The notes: a model not told the origin generated them from the sequence alone. A DNA stretch of 64,000 nucleotides from Desulfitobacterium metallireducens DSM 15288 (GCF_000231405.2 NZ_CP007032.1:992001-1056000), one strand, 5' to 3'. Shown: positions 27,921 to 37,607, numbered from the stretch's first letter. Translations and numbers: made by a program.

Positions 27921-28688
27921 AAGATGAGAGCTTCCTAACTCTTCGAAAAATAGCGTTTCGATGAAATCGCTTTTGATCTTCTCAAAACTTTTATGAGTTG
28001 CCTTGACCCAGCCGAAACGATCGTGTTCTTTATTAGGCAAATGGATAATCGATATTTGCTGAGGGTGGATGTATTCCTTTATCACGATTCGTGCCGAAGG
28101 TAGGGCGATATAAGGGAAGGGAGCAATAAGGCAATTCAAATTCTCGGCTCTAAGGTTAAACTCACTAAAATTCTCGCGCACGGGGCTGGCATCTCCAACG
28201 TGCATAAGCTTTACGCCATCATATTCAATCAGGTAAGCAAAATTATGGACATCGTCATAGCCTTTACCCATGTGGAGCATCGAGAAAATCCGGATATCAA
28301 TTCCCTTTAAGGTGAGCTTTTCCTCATGGTACAGCTCGGTGTTTAATTCGACTAGATTATTTTCATTGTCGGAAGCATACGCTTTGATTTTAGAAATCAC
28401 TTCAGGGGTTGAGAAAATTATCGTTTGGGGATTGCTTTTTCGAAACTCATGGATACCGAGGGGATCGAAGTGATCAGGATGATGATGTGTGATCAGCATA
28501 AGATCCAGGTTATCAAAAGGGGGAATGCCCCCTTTTATTTTTTGCGCAATTTCAGGCGGGGGGTCCTTGTATAATGGCTGCCGAGAATGACACAAGCCGT
28601 CGATGAGTATTTTCTTATCTTTAAGCTGGATTAGAACGCCAGCATTGGAGACATAGGTTATCGTATTGACTTCCGTTCTGAGATCCAT
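27891..28688 (-). CDS. MBL-fold metallo-hydrolase, UlaG-like
   Basis: 265 residues. ITHHHPDHFD gives the HxHxDH ligands at 68-73; LMHVGDASP supplies the aspartate. This simple form lacks the helical tail of the other two MBL proteins in the window and resembles the UlaG-like/RomA group. ATG with GGGGGAATAG upstream. Tail-to-tail overlap of 30 bp with the DUF4405 gene. Confidence 0.85.
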   Translation of the reverse strand: MDLRTEVNTITYVSNAGVLIQLKDKKILIDGLCHSRQPLYKDPPPEIAQKIKGGIPPFDNLDLMLITHHHPDHFDPLGIHEFRKSNPQTIIFSTPEVISKIKAYASDNENNLVELNTELYHEEKLTLKGIDIRIFSMLHMGKGYDDVHNFAYLIEYDGVKLMHVGDASPVRENFSEFNLRAENLNCLIAPFPYIALPSARIVIKEYIHPQQISIIHLPNKEHDRFGWVKATHKSFEKIKSDFIETLFFEELGSSHLLNSNHFSRL

Positions 28689-28761
28689 AGCTATTCCCCC
28701 TGGTTCACGTATATTTTAATCATAACATTAATTGCACCAGGAGGGAGGAGAGTTGTTTTTG

Positions 28762-30225
28762 CTATTGATAGATCCACTCGACCCAATAGGCCAAAAAAAT
28801 GAGTGTAAATAAAAGAGATGGGGGGATAACTCGGAGCGTAACGCTGACATAATCCTTCCAGAGAAGTTTAATGTTGTGCTGTTTTAGAATGTTCAACCAC
28901 ATTAACGAAGCAAGAGTCCCAATTGGCAAGATTAAGGATCCCATGTCACTGCCAATTACACTGGCGAGATAAGCAATCTTCAGCGTGTAAGGATCGAGTT
29001 GCATGCTTGTTAAGGTTAGTGTTCCTATTAATAAAGCCGGATGATTGTTGAAAAATATCGACATTAGCGAGATGAGTGATCCCATGGCTAAACTGGCTTT
29101 GAAGAAGTCCCCATAAACTAACGGGTGGAAGACGTTTACTAACCAATGGGTTAAGCCGATGTTGTTTAAACCATAGATGATAACGTACATCCCGAAAGCA
29201 AAAACGAAGATGTGCCAGGGAGTCTTTTTCAATAAATCGGCTGGGGAGATTTTGAAAAATAACCATCGCCAACTGAGCAGGAGTAAGGAACCCATAACAG
29301 CAACCCACGAAATGGGGATTCCCAAATATGAACCTACAAAAAGGCTGATCCTCACAAAAAAGACAAAGAGAAGAATATTCCGCATAAAGGCGTTGCGGTC
29401 TTTTAGGTGAGGAGGTTGAAGCGTAGGGTGAGGTTGAGGGAGCAGGTGAGGAGGGACAGGATGATCTCCCGGAGTAGTATCATGGGGAGGATGTGGATGC
29501 GGAGGATGAGTTTGAAAAGGAAGGCGCCGCACCTTATGAAGAGGAGGTCCATTCAAGTACGTCTCGAAGAGTCCTGCTTTTAGCGTAGGTAATTTACGCG
29601 GTAATTGATGGTAAAAAAGAAGAAACAAAAGGGATAATAGAACGAGTAAGCCGAGGATCGCTGGGATAAACATCATTAAAGTATACATATACAATGTTGT
29701 TTCGACGATTTTTAAGGAGATCAAGTTAACAATATTGCTGACGCCGATGGGTGCGCTGGAGGCTGTGGCGATCAATGCCCCTGAGATGAGATAGGGAATT
29801 TTTTCGCTATTTTTAAAATGGAGTTTATCGAGAAGGATGAGCAGGATGGGGGTAGTAATCAAGATACTCCCGTCATTATTAAAGAAAAGCGTCATTAGAA
29901 AGCAAATTAAATTCACGTACCAGAAAAGACGGATTCCTGAACCGTTTGATCTAGCGGCTAAACCTTCAGCTGCCCAATAAAAGAATCCAAAGCTTTCTAA
30001 GACATTGGCCATCACGATCGTTGCAATGATTGTGATGGCAGCACTGCTGATTGTGGCGCCGATCGTGCCTAAATCTTCGAAGGATACACTTCCGCTAAGA
30101 ACGATTAAGAAAGCTCCAACGGTAGCAGGTATTGCTTCGTTTAACCCCCGCGGTCGCCAGATCACTAAAATCATGGTGAGCAAGAATGCCATGATCGTAA
30201 GAAAGGTCATGACTAATTCTGGCAT
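28762..30225 (-). CDS. ArsB/NhaD-like (IT superfamily) permease with His/Pro-rich central loop
   Basis: 487 residues, about 11-12 membrane helices in two halves, each with the superfamily's re-entrant motif: FFNNDGSILITTPILL in the first and FFNNHPALLIGTLTL in the second. ASSAPIGVSNIVN and GSDMGSLILPIGT are the following conserved segments. An oxyanion, arsenite or Na+ exchange role is possible. The central cytoplasmic loop, residues 240-273, has 8 His and 14 Pro in 34 residues, unlike relatives I know. TTTGGAGG start; a 53-residue membrane protein gene lies directly upstream. Confidence 0.85.
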   Translation of the reverse strand: MPELVMTFLTIMAFLLTMILVIWRPRGLNEAIPATVGAFLIVLSGSVSFEDLGTIGATISSAAITIIATIVMANVLESFGFFYWAAEGLAARSNGSGIRLFWYVNLICFLMTLFFNNDGSILITTPILLILLDKLHFKNSEKIPYLISGALIATASSAPIGVSNIVNLISLKIVETTLYMYTLMMFIPAILGLLVLLSLLFLLFYHQLPRKLPTLKAGLFETYLNGPPLHKVRRLPFQTHPPHPHPPHDTTPGDHPVPPHLLPQPHPTLQPPHLKDRNAFMRNILLFVFFVRISLFVGSYLGIPISWVAVMGSLLLLSWRWLFFKISPADLLKKTPWHIFVFAFGMYVIIYGLNNIGLTHWLVNVFHPLVYGDFFKASLAMGSLISLMSIFFNNHPALLIGTLTLTSMQLDPYTLKIAYLASVIGSDMGSLILPIGTLASLMWLNILKQHNIKLLWKDYVSVTLRVIPPSLLFTLIFLAYWVEWIYQ

Positions 30226-30249
30226 GTCTTTTCCTCCAAATAATAATTA

Positions 30250-30411
30250 TTATGAGGTTCTGATCCTTGTTTCCGCTGTCGTTCTCGTAGCATTTCTATC
30301 AAGATCAACTTGGGTGTTATCGCTCATTTGTTCAGAGTGAGCATGGACTGGGGGCTTTAAGAGAACGTACAATAAGATCCCAGATATAGAAATAATTGCG
30401 GCCACAAACAT
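30250..30411 (-). CDS. small single-helix membrane protein (53 aa)
   Basis: ATG 30411 to TAA 30250, preceded on the minus strand by GAGAGGGTGAAACC. The protein begins MFVAAIISISGILLYVLL, one membrane helix, followed by a short polar tail with HAHSEQ. It ends 24 bp before the permease start, so the two are probably co-transcribed and this may be a small partner subunit. No family recognised. Confidence 0.55.
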   Translation of the reverse strand: MFVAAIISISGILLYVLLKPPVHAHSEQMSDNTQVDLDRNATRTTAETRIRTS

Positions 30412-30530
30412 GGTTTCACCCTCTCTCGTGTGGAGGATATTTTTTCATAGATCGTCCTTTATTACTGTAGAATACGCTAAGAAATAGACTTGTGTGCTTG
30501 GCTAAATCAAGCAACGTAAGACGCGATATT

Positions 30531-31391
30531 CTATTTTGCTTGCTTAGCGTGGATCAAGTTTAAGAGCCAGCGTTTGAAGCCTAATCGAGGGGAAACAGGA
30601 GGTGCGGGTGGAGTGGGTTTGCGTCCATAGATCAAGCCAAATCCAAAGTAACCTTGGGTTCTCCTCGTGAAACTCACATTTTTTTGCAACCTGGGTATTA
30701 ACCCGGGCTGTTTGCTTACTTTGTCAGCTAGATCTTTGATTAAGATCCAATCCTTCTTAAGCTCACTCGCAATTAGGTTCCCATTGTTTTTTAAAGGTTG
30801 TGGGTTTTTGATTTCTACATTCTGAAATCCCGCTTCGGTTATTGAGTGACACCATTCTTCAAAGGATAGAGGATTGGTGCTTGGTCCAAAGCACTCTGCC
30901 AGTTGGGGTTTGAGGGGGGCGGGTAACTCATGAAGCAAGGCCATTTCGAGATCGGCGACCTGACCTTCAGGCTTGAGCACGCGGTAGAACTCTTTGTACA
31001 CCTGGACTTTATCTAAAAATACGGTTATTGATTCAGCAATGACCCAATCAAAAGAATTTTCGGCGAAAGGCAAGTGGGCAACATCGGCCACCCTAAATTC
31101 TATAAGGTGTGATACCCCTTCTTTTTTCGCTCTTTGGGTGGCTTTTTCAATCATCTGAGGACTAATATCGATTCCTATTATTTGGCAACCTGTCGTCTTA
31201 GCGAGATGACAGGCTGTAAGTCCACTACCACATCCGGCGTCAAGTACATATGATTCAGACTTGATCTGTACTGTTTCTAAATTCAACTTAGTTGCAGGGA
31301 AACCACCGGGGTGGGAGCTACCAATGCCTAACCATGCCAGTAGTTCAAAATAATTCATATCTTCGACTCTCTTGTTCTCAACAGAAACCAT
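30531..31391 (-). CDS. class I SAM-dependent methyltransferase
   Basis: 286 residues. Motif I VLDAGCGSG (49-57), motif post-I GIDIS, motif II VADVAHLPFAENSFDWVIAE. UbiE/Coq5-like methyltransferase-11 type. C-terminal tail KPTPPAPPVSPRLGFKRW is basic and proline-rich, perhaps membrane-associated. AAAGGAGGGGAG ribosome site. Substrate unknown. Confidence 0.88.
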   Translation of the reverse strand: MVSVENKRVEDMNYFELLAWLGIGSSHPGGFPATKLNLETVQIKSESYVLDAGCGSGLTACHLAKTTGCQIIGIDISPQMIEKATQRAKKEGVSHLIEFRVADVAHLPFAENSFDWVIAESITVFLDKVQVYKEFYRVLKPEGQVADLEMALLHELPAPLKPQLAECFGPSTNPLSFEEWCHSITEAGFQNVEIKNPQPLKNNGNLIASELKKDWILIKDLADKVSKQPGLIPRLQKNVSFTRRTQGYFGFGLIYGRKPTPPAPPVSPRLGFKRWLLNLIHAKQAK

Positions 31392-31528
31392 GAAGTCTCC
31401 CCTCCTTTCCCAATATCATGGTATTATATTCCAGGAAAAGATGATTTGTAACATCAGTCGGTGTAATCCTTGATAGAATTTCATAAATTTAAAATAATTA
31501 TTAAAAAGGTTTGATTATTTAAAGCTTG

Positions 31529-31537
31529 TGTTATAAT
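31529..31537 (+). promoter_or_regulatory. extended -10 promoter of the pirin gene
   Basis: TGTTATAAT, with TTGATT at 31511-31516 as a poorly spaced (15 bp) -35 box. Confidence 0.55.
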
Positions 31538-31592
31538 TAATCATACTTATAAGAGAGTCTTAATAATTTAAGAATTTAAGGAGGTTCGTCGA

Positions 31593-32435
31593 ATGAGCAA
31601 TATTCGAACTATTAATAAAATTATTACCGGGGAAAGGGCAACCGATGGTGCTGGCGTAAAGTTAGTCAGAGTTATTGGCTATGATGATACTCAAGATTTT
31701 GATCCCTTCTTGATGATGGATGCCTTTGATTCTGTTAATCCAAACGACTATACTAAAGGTTTCCCGTGGCATCCTCATCGAGGAATAGAAACAGTTACCT
31801 ATCTTATCAAAGGAGATATAGAACATGGGGATAACCTAGGGAACAAAGGAAGTATTCTTGATGGAGATTGTCAGTGGATGACAGCTGGTTCAGGAATTAT
31901 TCATCAAGAGATGCCGAAACGGAGTGAGTGGTTGTTTGGAGTTCAACTATGGCTTAATCTACCTGCTAAAGATAAAATGGTTTCACCACAGTATAGAGGA
32001 ATCCAAAAGCACGATATTCCTATCGTGGATGAGGAAGATTCCAAAGTCCATATTATAGCGGGAAACTATAAGGGAATACCAGGTGCACTGGAAGGAGATT
32101 ATGTTAAACCTCTCTATTTTGATGTAGAAGTAAAGAAAGATAGGGAATGGACTTTCGAAACGGAGGAAGATTCCACCTTATTCATTTATATTCTTCAAGG
32201 AGAAGGTTTCTTTGATCCCCAGAATGAAGCGTTTATTTCGGAAAAGCATGCGGTCCTATTTAATAAAGGAAAAGATTTCCGAGTAAAAGCTTCAAATCAA
32301 GGAATTCGGTTCTTACTTTTATCCGGGAAACCACTCAAAGAGCCTATTGCCTGGGGTGGTCCAATCGTGATGAACACAAGAGAAGAGCTGGATCTTGCGT
32401 TCAAAGAACTCAATGAGAATAAATTCGTCAAATAA
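31593..32435 (+). CDS. pirin family protein
   Basis: 280 residues, two cupin domains. Metal-binding histidines in HPHRGIETVTYLIKGDIEH and the following GSGIIHQEMP motif are intact. Some bacterial pirins act as quercetinases or bind redox enzymes; role here unknown. AAGGAGG start, own promoter, strong terminator. Confidence 0.92.
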   Translation: MSNIRTINKIITGERATDGAGVKLVRVIGYDDTQDFDPFLMMDAFDSVNPNDYTKGFPWHPHRGIETVTYLIKGDIEHGDNLGNKGSILDGDCQWMTAGSGIIHQEMPKRSEWLFGVQLWLNLPAKDKMVSPQYRGIQKHDIPIVDEEDSKVHIIAGNYKGIPGALEGDYVKPLYFDVEVKKDREWTFETEEDSTLFIYILQGEGFFDPQNEAFISEKHAVLFNKGKDFRVKASNQGIRFLLLSGKPLKEPIAWGGPIVMNTREELDLAFKELNENKFVK

Positions 32436-32510
32436 GTAATAAAAGCTGTTACGCAACGTTATTTGCTAAACAGGTGTTTCATCGAAGTCGCTAAGAAATT
32501 TCAATAAAAA

Positions 32511-32558
32511 GGGAGATCACTACTACTTAAGAAGTAAGTGATCTCCCTCGATTTTTTT
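32511..32558 (+). terminator. intrinsic terminator after pirin
   Basis: GGGAGATCAC (32511-32520) pairs with GTGATCTCCC (32538-32547), followed by TCGATTTTTTT. Confidence 0.88.
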
Positions 32559-32567
32559 GTTGGGTTA

Positions 32568-32813
32568 TTATTTAGTTTTCTTTTTTTTCTTTTTTTGTCC
32601 GGGTTCAGATCCTTTAAAGCTCACGGCCCCATGGGGACAACTTTTGATACAAACCCCACAGGCGACGCATAAATCTGGATTTACATAAGCGGGTCCTCGA
32701 CTAAGAAAACCTAATTTCTCCTGGGTGATCGCTTTCTCGGGGCAAGAACGTTTAGAAGGACACAACGGTGAACGATCACATTTTATGGGATCAACATATG
32801 CTGCTTTACTCAC
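32568..32813 (-). CDS. small ferredoxin-like 4Fe-4S protein
   Basis: 81 residues from GTG 32813 (AGGAG 8 bases upstream); GTG 32822 is in frame but too close to that site. One full 4Fe-4S motif, CVACGVCIKSCPHG, plus an N-terminal block CDRSPLCPSKRSCPEKA with three cysteines and spacing unlike a standard cluster. Ends in a run of lysines (KKKKKK). Electron carrier; the family appears in several Clostridia with unknown partner. Next to a YkvI permease gene on the same strand. Confidence 0.8.
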   Translation of the reverse strand: MSKAAYVDPIKCDRSPLCPSKRSCPEKAITQEKLGFLSRGPAYVNPDLCVACGVCIKSCPHGAVSFKGSEPGQKKKKKKTK

Positions 32814-32901
32814 AACTCCCACTCCTATCTATTTAGTGGATATATACCTGATGGGGGTATTGCTACAAGCATACTATAAAACGTGCAAAGTGACAATGCG
32901 G

Positions 32902-34056
32902 TTAGGATAAAGCATCATGAATTATCACTTTTTTTAACGTTAAATAAATTACTGCAACAAGAATAAAGACCATAATCGTCGGTGAGCCCCATTCGACATT
33001 GACGAAGTATTGATAAAGGAATGTTCCAAAAGCCGCGATGAGGATGCCTAACGTATTGAGCTTTGAGCTCTGCCCTTTATAATGGGTAAGATACTCGATA
33101 AAGACGATCGTGTAGACTGGAATGAAGACACTGCCGATCATCAGTAGAAAGCTTTCGAAGTTTTCGATCGGGAAGACAAAAGCAATCATAAGAGAAATTA
33201 ACGAATAAAGGACAATCATTAGATTTTCGTTTTTAAATGGAAAGAGTTGTTTAGAGGAAATGACAGCCGAATAAATATCCATAAAAGCAGTTGTCACCGT
33301 AGCAATGATGATGATAAAGCCAGCGATAAACTTCATATTGCTCTGCACGATATATTCGATAACATCCATCCCCGTATGGAGAGTAATGAGGAAGCCTAGA
33401 AGATACATAAGCATACTGCCGATAAAGTAGCCGATGAAGCTGGAGAGAACGACCCCTCTTTTGCTTTGCCCATTTTTAGTGTAATCTCCAATGAGTGGTA
33501 GCCAGGAAATAGGCATGGCAATGGAGAGTTCCACCGCAGTCGCAAAATTCATCTGTCCAGTTATTGGAGGGAGGGATTGCATATCAATGCGGAAAAAGAT
33601 CATGACGCTCAGGACAAGCAGAATAAGGACAAAAATATCATTGAGGGCTTTGGAATAGTTATTAAAGAAAAAGGCCCAGATTAAGACGGCAAAGCCCATT
33701 ATAATCATGGAGACCGGTAAAGATAGATTAGCGATTCCGCCAAAGGCTCTTCCCGCTTGGATAATCATGACTGTACCCCAACCAATGAGTTGGAGAACAT
33801 TTAGGAAAGCAATAACTTTTACTCCTACTGGCCCCAGGGAGTCGCGGACTTTTTCCATGGCTGTTTTACCGCTTTGAAAAGAGATATAACCGCCAAATGC
33901 CAGAAGCAAAGTGCCAATCAGGTGTCCGATAAGAATAGCAGCTAAGCCTTTCGCCAGTCCTAATGGAGCGGTTAGCCCCCCGGTATAAATTTCAGAAATT
34001 GAAATGGCTGCTCCAGCCCATAAAAGAAACATTGATGAATTCTTAATCTTCTCCAT
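32902..34056 (-). CDS. YkvI-type permease under thiamine riboswitch control
   Basis: 384 residues, about 10-11 membrane helices, with the LeuT-fold look of the YkvI group (SMFLLWAGAAISISEIYTGG at the start, helix 1 broken by SEIYTGG; SIAMPISWLPLIGDYTKNG near the middle). ATG with AAAGGGTTG upstream. The leader on the same strand carries a TPP riboswitch and a terminator, so the gene should be expressed when thiamine is short. That makes uptake of thiamine or its precursor HMP the likely job (inference from regulation, not from the protein). Confidence 0.85.
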   Translation of the reverse strand: MEKIKNSSMFLLWAGAAISISEIYTGGLTAPLGLAKGLAAILIGHLIGTLLLAFGGYISFQSGKTAMEKVRDSLGPVGVKVIAFLNVLQLIGWGTVMIIQAGRAFGGIANLSLPVSMIIMGFAVLIWAFFFNNYSKALNDIFVLILLVLSVMIFFRIDMQSLPPITGQMNFATAVELSIAMPISWLPLIGDYTKNGQSKRGVVLSSFIGYFIGSMLMYLLGFLITLHTGMDVIEYIVQSNMKFIAGFIIIIATVTTAFMDIYSAVISSKQLFPFKNENLMIVLYSLISLMIAFVFPIENFESFLLMIGSVFIPVYTIVFIEYLTHYKGQSSKLNTLGILIAAFGTFLYQYFVNVEWGSPTIMVFILVAVIYLTLKKVIIHDALS

Positions 34057-34189
34057 TTGTGTTCAACCCTTTCTGTTATAGAACTTAAAATGTATTAGTG
34101 CGAGTAATTTCTGTTATCAAGTCAACAGTCTGAGCACCATTTAATGCTCCATTCTATCTTCCCCCCCCAACAACCTGTTTAAGAAAATA

Positions 34190-34214
34190 AAAAGACTTAC
34201 CCGAGGGGTAAGCC
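34190..34214 (-). terminator. terminator of the TPP riboswitch
   Basis: On the minus strand CTTACCC (34206-34212) pairs with GGGTAAG (34196-34202), followed by TCTTTTTATTTT. Located between aptamer and gene, as expected for an attenuator. Confidence 0.75.
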
Positions 34215-34236
34215 TATTCCTATCTTTGAAATCCAC

Positions 34237-34340
34237 ATTTACGCGGACAGTCTTCAGCATCCCTACGCTGGTGTTAACCAGATCAGGTTCTAAGGGTTAA
34301 GATGATTCTTTCTCAGCTCCCGACGGAGCACCCCCTGCAC
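34237..34340 (-). ncRNA. TPP riboswitch (THI element)
   Basis: Minus strand reads GGGGGTGCTCC, GCTGAGA, ACCCTTAGAACCTGATCTGG, TTAACACCAGCGTAGGGA. These are the conserved THI-box segments in order (CUGAGA, ACCUGAUCUGG, GCGUAGGGA). The remaining bases of the 34057-34433 spacer hold the attenuator and no gene. Confidence 0.95.
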
Positions 34341-34433
34341 TATTCAATTATATAGAACTCTGAGGAAAATTATAAGTCTCTTTTTGATGATTGTAAATAG
34401 GTGATTTACGATAACGTTATATTCTAACCATTC

Positions 34434-36131
34434 TTAACCGAGCGAGGAAAGGAGTTGACCTTCTTCCATCCTCCTATTTGTTATGAAATTAAAAAACTCT
34501 TCGCCGGAGAGTGGGGTACTCAATAAAAAGCCTTGAACCACGTTACATCCCATGTCTGATAGAATAGAAAATTGCTCAGGCGTTTCTACACCTTCGGCGA
34601 CTGTGGAAAAGTTAAGACTCTTGGCCATAATCAGGAGAGCTTTTAACATTGCTCTATCGCGCACTTCGAAGGCGATATCCTGAATGAAAGATCGGTCTAT
34701 TTTTATGGTGTGGACAGGGTATTTCTTCAGATAACTTAAGGAGCTATAGCCTGTTCCAAAGTCATCAATCGCAATCTTTATGCCTATGGACCTAAGATTG
34801 TTCAATATACGGATCATCTCTTCAGGGTTAGAAAGAGCGACACGTTCAGTAATTTCTAGTTCAAGAAATTGCGGTTCGAGCCCTGTCTCGGCAAGAATTT
34901 GCTGAATCTTTTGATAGCAATGACACTCTTCCAACTGGATGCAGGAGATGTTGACTGCGACAATGATCATATGTCCGGCATCATGCCATCGTTTCGCTTC
35001 TTGGACAGCTGATCTTAACACCCATTCTCCAATCGGAATGATGATTCTTGTTTCTTCAGCTATAGGAATAAATTCGTTAGGTGGGATCAGTCCCATTTTT
35101 GAATGGTTCCAACGAATTAAAGCTTCAGCGCTGGTTACTTCTCCTGTCTTAGCATCACATAGAGGTTGATAAACAACGGTAAATTCATTCCGTGCTAAGG
35201 CACTTTTCAAACCGGATGCTAAGCGAGTCTGGCGTAAAAGTGCCTTGCCCATTTCGGGTGTAAAAAAGGTATAATTGCCGTTGCCACGTGCTTTAGATTG
35301 ATACATTGCAATATCGGCATGTTGGAGCAGCATGGAGGGGTCAATACTATCTTGAGGGTAGAGCGCAATTCCTAAACTTGCTGATATTTTATATTCCAGC
35401 GTATCTAGTATTATCGGTTGTTCTATGGTTGAAAGGATAGCTTGGGTGATGTTCGTGACTTCCTCAGGTGAGGAAACGCCATCTAAAAAGATGATGAATT
35501 CGTCTCCGCCTAGGCGCGAAATAAAATCTTCTCCCCGAATAATTTGTTTTACACGCTGAGCAATTTCGAAGAGGACTAAATCTCCGATGCGATGTCCTGC
35601 CGTGTCATTGAGATTTTTAAACTGATCTAAATCACAAAAAATTAAGGCAAACATTCGATCTGTGTCCTTAGCTTCTTGGAGCGCTTCATCCATCCTTTGC
35701 TCAAACGCACGGCGATTAGGAAGAGCAGTTAAGGTATCGTGATTAGCCAAGAATTCAAGATCTTGACTGAGTTTCTCTAATTCGATTTGCTTTTTTTCCC
35801 TATGCCGCATTAAGAATCCAATACTCAGGGTTACTGTGGTTATCGCGATGGCAATTGCGAAAGTAACATTAAAGTTATTAAAGCTATATTCTTCTGGGTG
35901 AAGGAAATATTCATGAAGCTCATAAGAAGACTGCAATAGCACACAAAAGAGTCCGGTCAAGATGCCCGTTTTATAGCCATGATAAAAGAGAACTAAAATG
36001 GGAGGTAATAAATAGAGAATCCACATCATTTCATAGATGCCTTCAGGAGAATCATTGATTAAGGGAATAATGAGGAGAATGAGAATAAAACTGTACAATA
36101 ATATTTTCTGAGACATTCTATTTTTTATCAT
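34434..36131 (-). CDS. membrane GGDEF-EAL protein (cyclic-di-GMP turnover)
   Basis: 565 residues. Three or four N-terminal membrane helices (residues about 8-105), GGDEF domain with intact RLGGDEFIIF and an RGED inhibitory site five residues before it, then an EAL domain with SAEALIRWNH, DDFGTGYSSLSYL and KIDRSFI. Both domains look catalytically complete, so it may both make and break c-di-GMP; many such proteins act mainly as phosphodiesterases. Stand-alone gene. Confidence 0.93.
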   Translation of the reverse strand: MIKNRMSQKILLYSFILILLIIPLINDSPEGIYEMMWILYLLPPILVLFYHGYKTGILTGLFCVLLQSSYELHEYFLHPEEYSFNNFNVTFAIAIAITTVTLSIGFLMRHREKKQIELEKLSQDLEFLANHDTLTALPNRRAFEQRMDEALQEAKDTDRMFALIFCDLDQFKNLNDTAGHRIGDLVLFEIAQRVKQIIRGEDFISRLGGDEFIIFLDGVSSPEEVTNITQAILSTIEQPIILDTLEYKISASLGIALYPQDSIDPSMLLQHADIAMYQSKARGNGNYTFFTPEMGKALLRQTRLASGLKSALARNEFTVVYQPLCDAKTGEVTSAEALIRWNHSKMGLIPPNEFIPIAEETRIIIPIGEWVLRSAVQEAKRWHDAGHMIIVAVNISCIQLEECHCYQKIQQILAETGLEPQFLELEITERVALSNPEEMIRILNNLRSIGIKIAIDDFGTGYSSLSYLKKYPVHTIKIDRSFIQDIAFEVRDRAMLKALLIMAKSLNFSTVAEGVETPEQFSILSDMGCNVVQGFLLSTPLSGEEFFNFITNRRMEEGQLLSSLG

Positions 36132-36313
36132 TTTGATTAAGCCTTTCTTTGTCAGATCAAATGTGCCATTGTGTAAAACATGGCAACTTTAATTTTTCGA
36201 CACCATTTGTAAAAGTCCTCTAAGTATTCTTCACAAAAATTTAAAACTCTTCGAAGCAATTATGGTGTATATTAGAGATAATTGCTGAATATTAGCGAAG
36301 AGAGGAAGTTAAC

Positions 36314-37363
36314 ATGGGTACTACAGGAATTCCCGGGTCTTCACGTCAGACGGTGCAACCACGACGGTTACAAGGAAAACCTGCAGGGGTTTATCATTAT
36401 AGTCGCAAGAAGAGGCGGCTGCGGCGAATTGGTGCTAAGAGCGTTACGATGATTGCTCTTCTTTCCCTCATCTTTATCGGATTCCGATTTGCCCCTTTCC
36501 AACCTTTTGAGGGGTTACGCAATTTATGGGTGACTACAGCTATGACGACGTTAAACCATCAATACTTGGCAACCTGGTTTTTCAGTGAAGATGAGATTCA
36601 AAAAATTATGGATAGTAATCAAGCGGCTAATCTAGGAAATTCGAATCCTTCGGCCATCAATACTTTAGGTACAAATAAAGATAAAGGAATTGATTTGGTC
36701 GACATTAGTCAAAAAGGGTTTAAAGGATATTTACTTAAGGTCAAGGATCCCTCACGAGTTAAAGTTGCAGCAACGCAGTATCTTGGGACGCGGGGAGAAA
36801 AGGCCGAAGAGATAGCGAAGGAAACGGGAGCTGTTGCAGTCATCAATGGAGGAGCGTTTAGTGATCCGGAAGGGAACGGGAGCGGCGGAAATCCTTTGGG
36901 TATTCTCATCTCGAATGGGAAAATTATCCATAAAGATAATTTGAATCAATATGATCTGATTGGAATGGACCGTAACAATAAACTGATCTTGGGGCATTAT
37001 ACTTTTGCGCAAATTCAGAAGATGGGTATTCGTGACGCAGTCTCGTTTGATCCTTTTCTTGTCGTTAATGGTAAACCTGCGATCACCCAAGGCGATGGGG
37101 GATGGGGAATTGCTCCACGGACAGCGATTGGACAAGCCCGGGATGGCACAATCTTGATGCTGGTCATTGACGGACGTCAAGTCGGTTCGGTCGGGGCTAC
37201 TCTCAAAGACGTTCAGGATATCATGCTCAAGCAGGGTGCTTATAATGTAGCTAATCTTGACGGAGGTGCTTCATCTGTGCTCTATTATCAGCAGCAGATG
37301 GTAAACAGTCCATCAAGTAAGTATGGGGATCGCCATCTACCCTCGTTCTTTATTGTGAAGTAA
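36314..37363 (+). CDS. phosphodiester glycosidase (NAGPA) family exopolysaccharide-type protein
   Basis: 349 residues, ATG with GAGGAAG upstream. Basic N-terminus with one membrane helix (about residues 45-60), then a NAGPA domain: AVINGGAFSDPEGNGSGGNP, ILMLVIDGRQVGSVGATL and NLDGGASSVLYY near the end hold the catalytic Asp/Gly-rich motifs. Extracytoplasmic; related proteins cut sugar-phosphodiester linkages in wall polymers. Confidence 0.88.
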   Translation: MGTTGIPGSSRQTVQPRRLQGKPAGVYHYSRKKRRLRRIGAKSVTMIALLSLIFIGFRFAPFQPFEGLRNLWVTTAMTTLNHQYLATWFFSEDEIQKIMDSNQAANLGNSNPSAINTLGTNKDKGIDLVDISQKGFKGYLLKVKDPSRVKVAATQYLGTRGEKAEEIAKETGAVAVINGGAFSDPEGNGSGGNPLGILISNGKIIHKDNLNQYDLIGMDRNNKLILGHYTFAQIQKMGIRDAVSFDPFLVVNGKPAITQGDGGWGIAPRTAIGQARDGTILMLVIDGRQVGSVGATLKDVQDIMLKQGAYNVANLDGGASSVLYYQQQMVNSPSSKYGDRHLPSFFIVK

Positions 37364-37387
37364 ATGAAAAAAGCGATGTAATTCACG

Positions 37388-37427
37388 GAAGCACACTTAA
37401 TTTATAGTGTGCTTCTTAGTATTTTTA
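37388..37427 (+). terminator. intrinsic terminator
   Basis: GAAGCACAC pairs with GTGTGCTTC (10-nt loop), followed by TTAGTATTTTT. Confidence 0.78.
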
Positions 37428-37607
37428 TAAGGAAATCCCAAGGCCTTTCTGACATCTATTAGGTATATTATTAACTTACTTTTGTCATAGTCCTGACAAA
37501 GTTTTGACACAATCATCGGTTAGACTAAAAATATAAAAGGAATTCAAGCAAAAACAAAATAGGAAAGTGAAATATTAGTAAAAGAGTAAATTTGGGGGGC
37601 GTTTATT

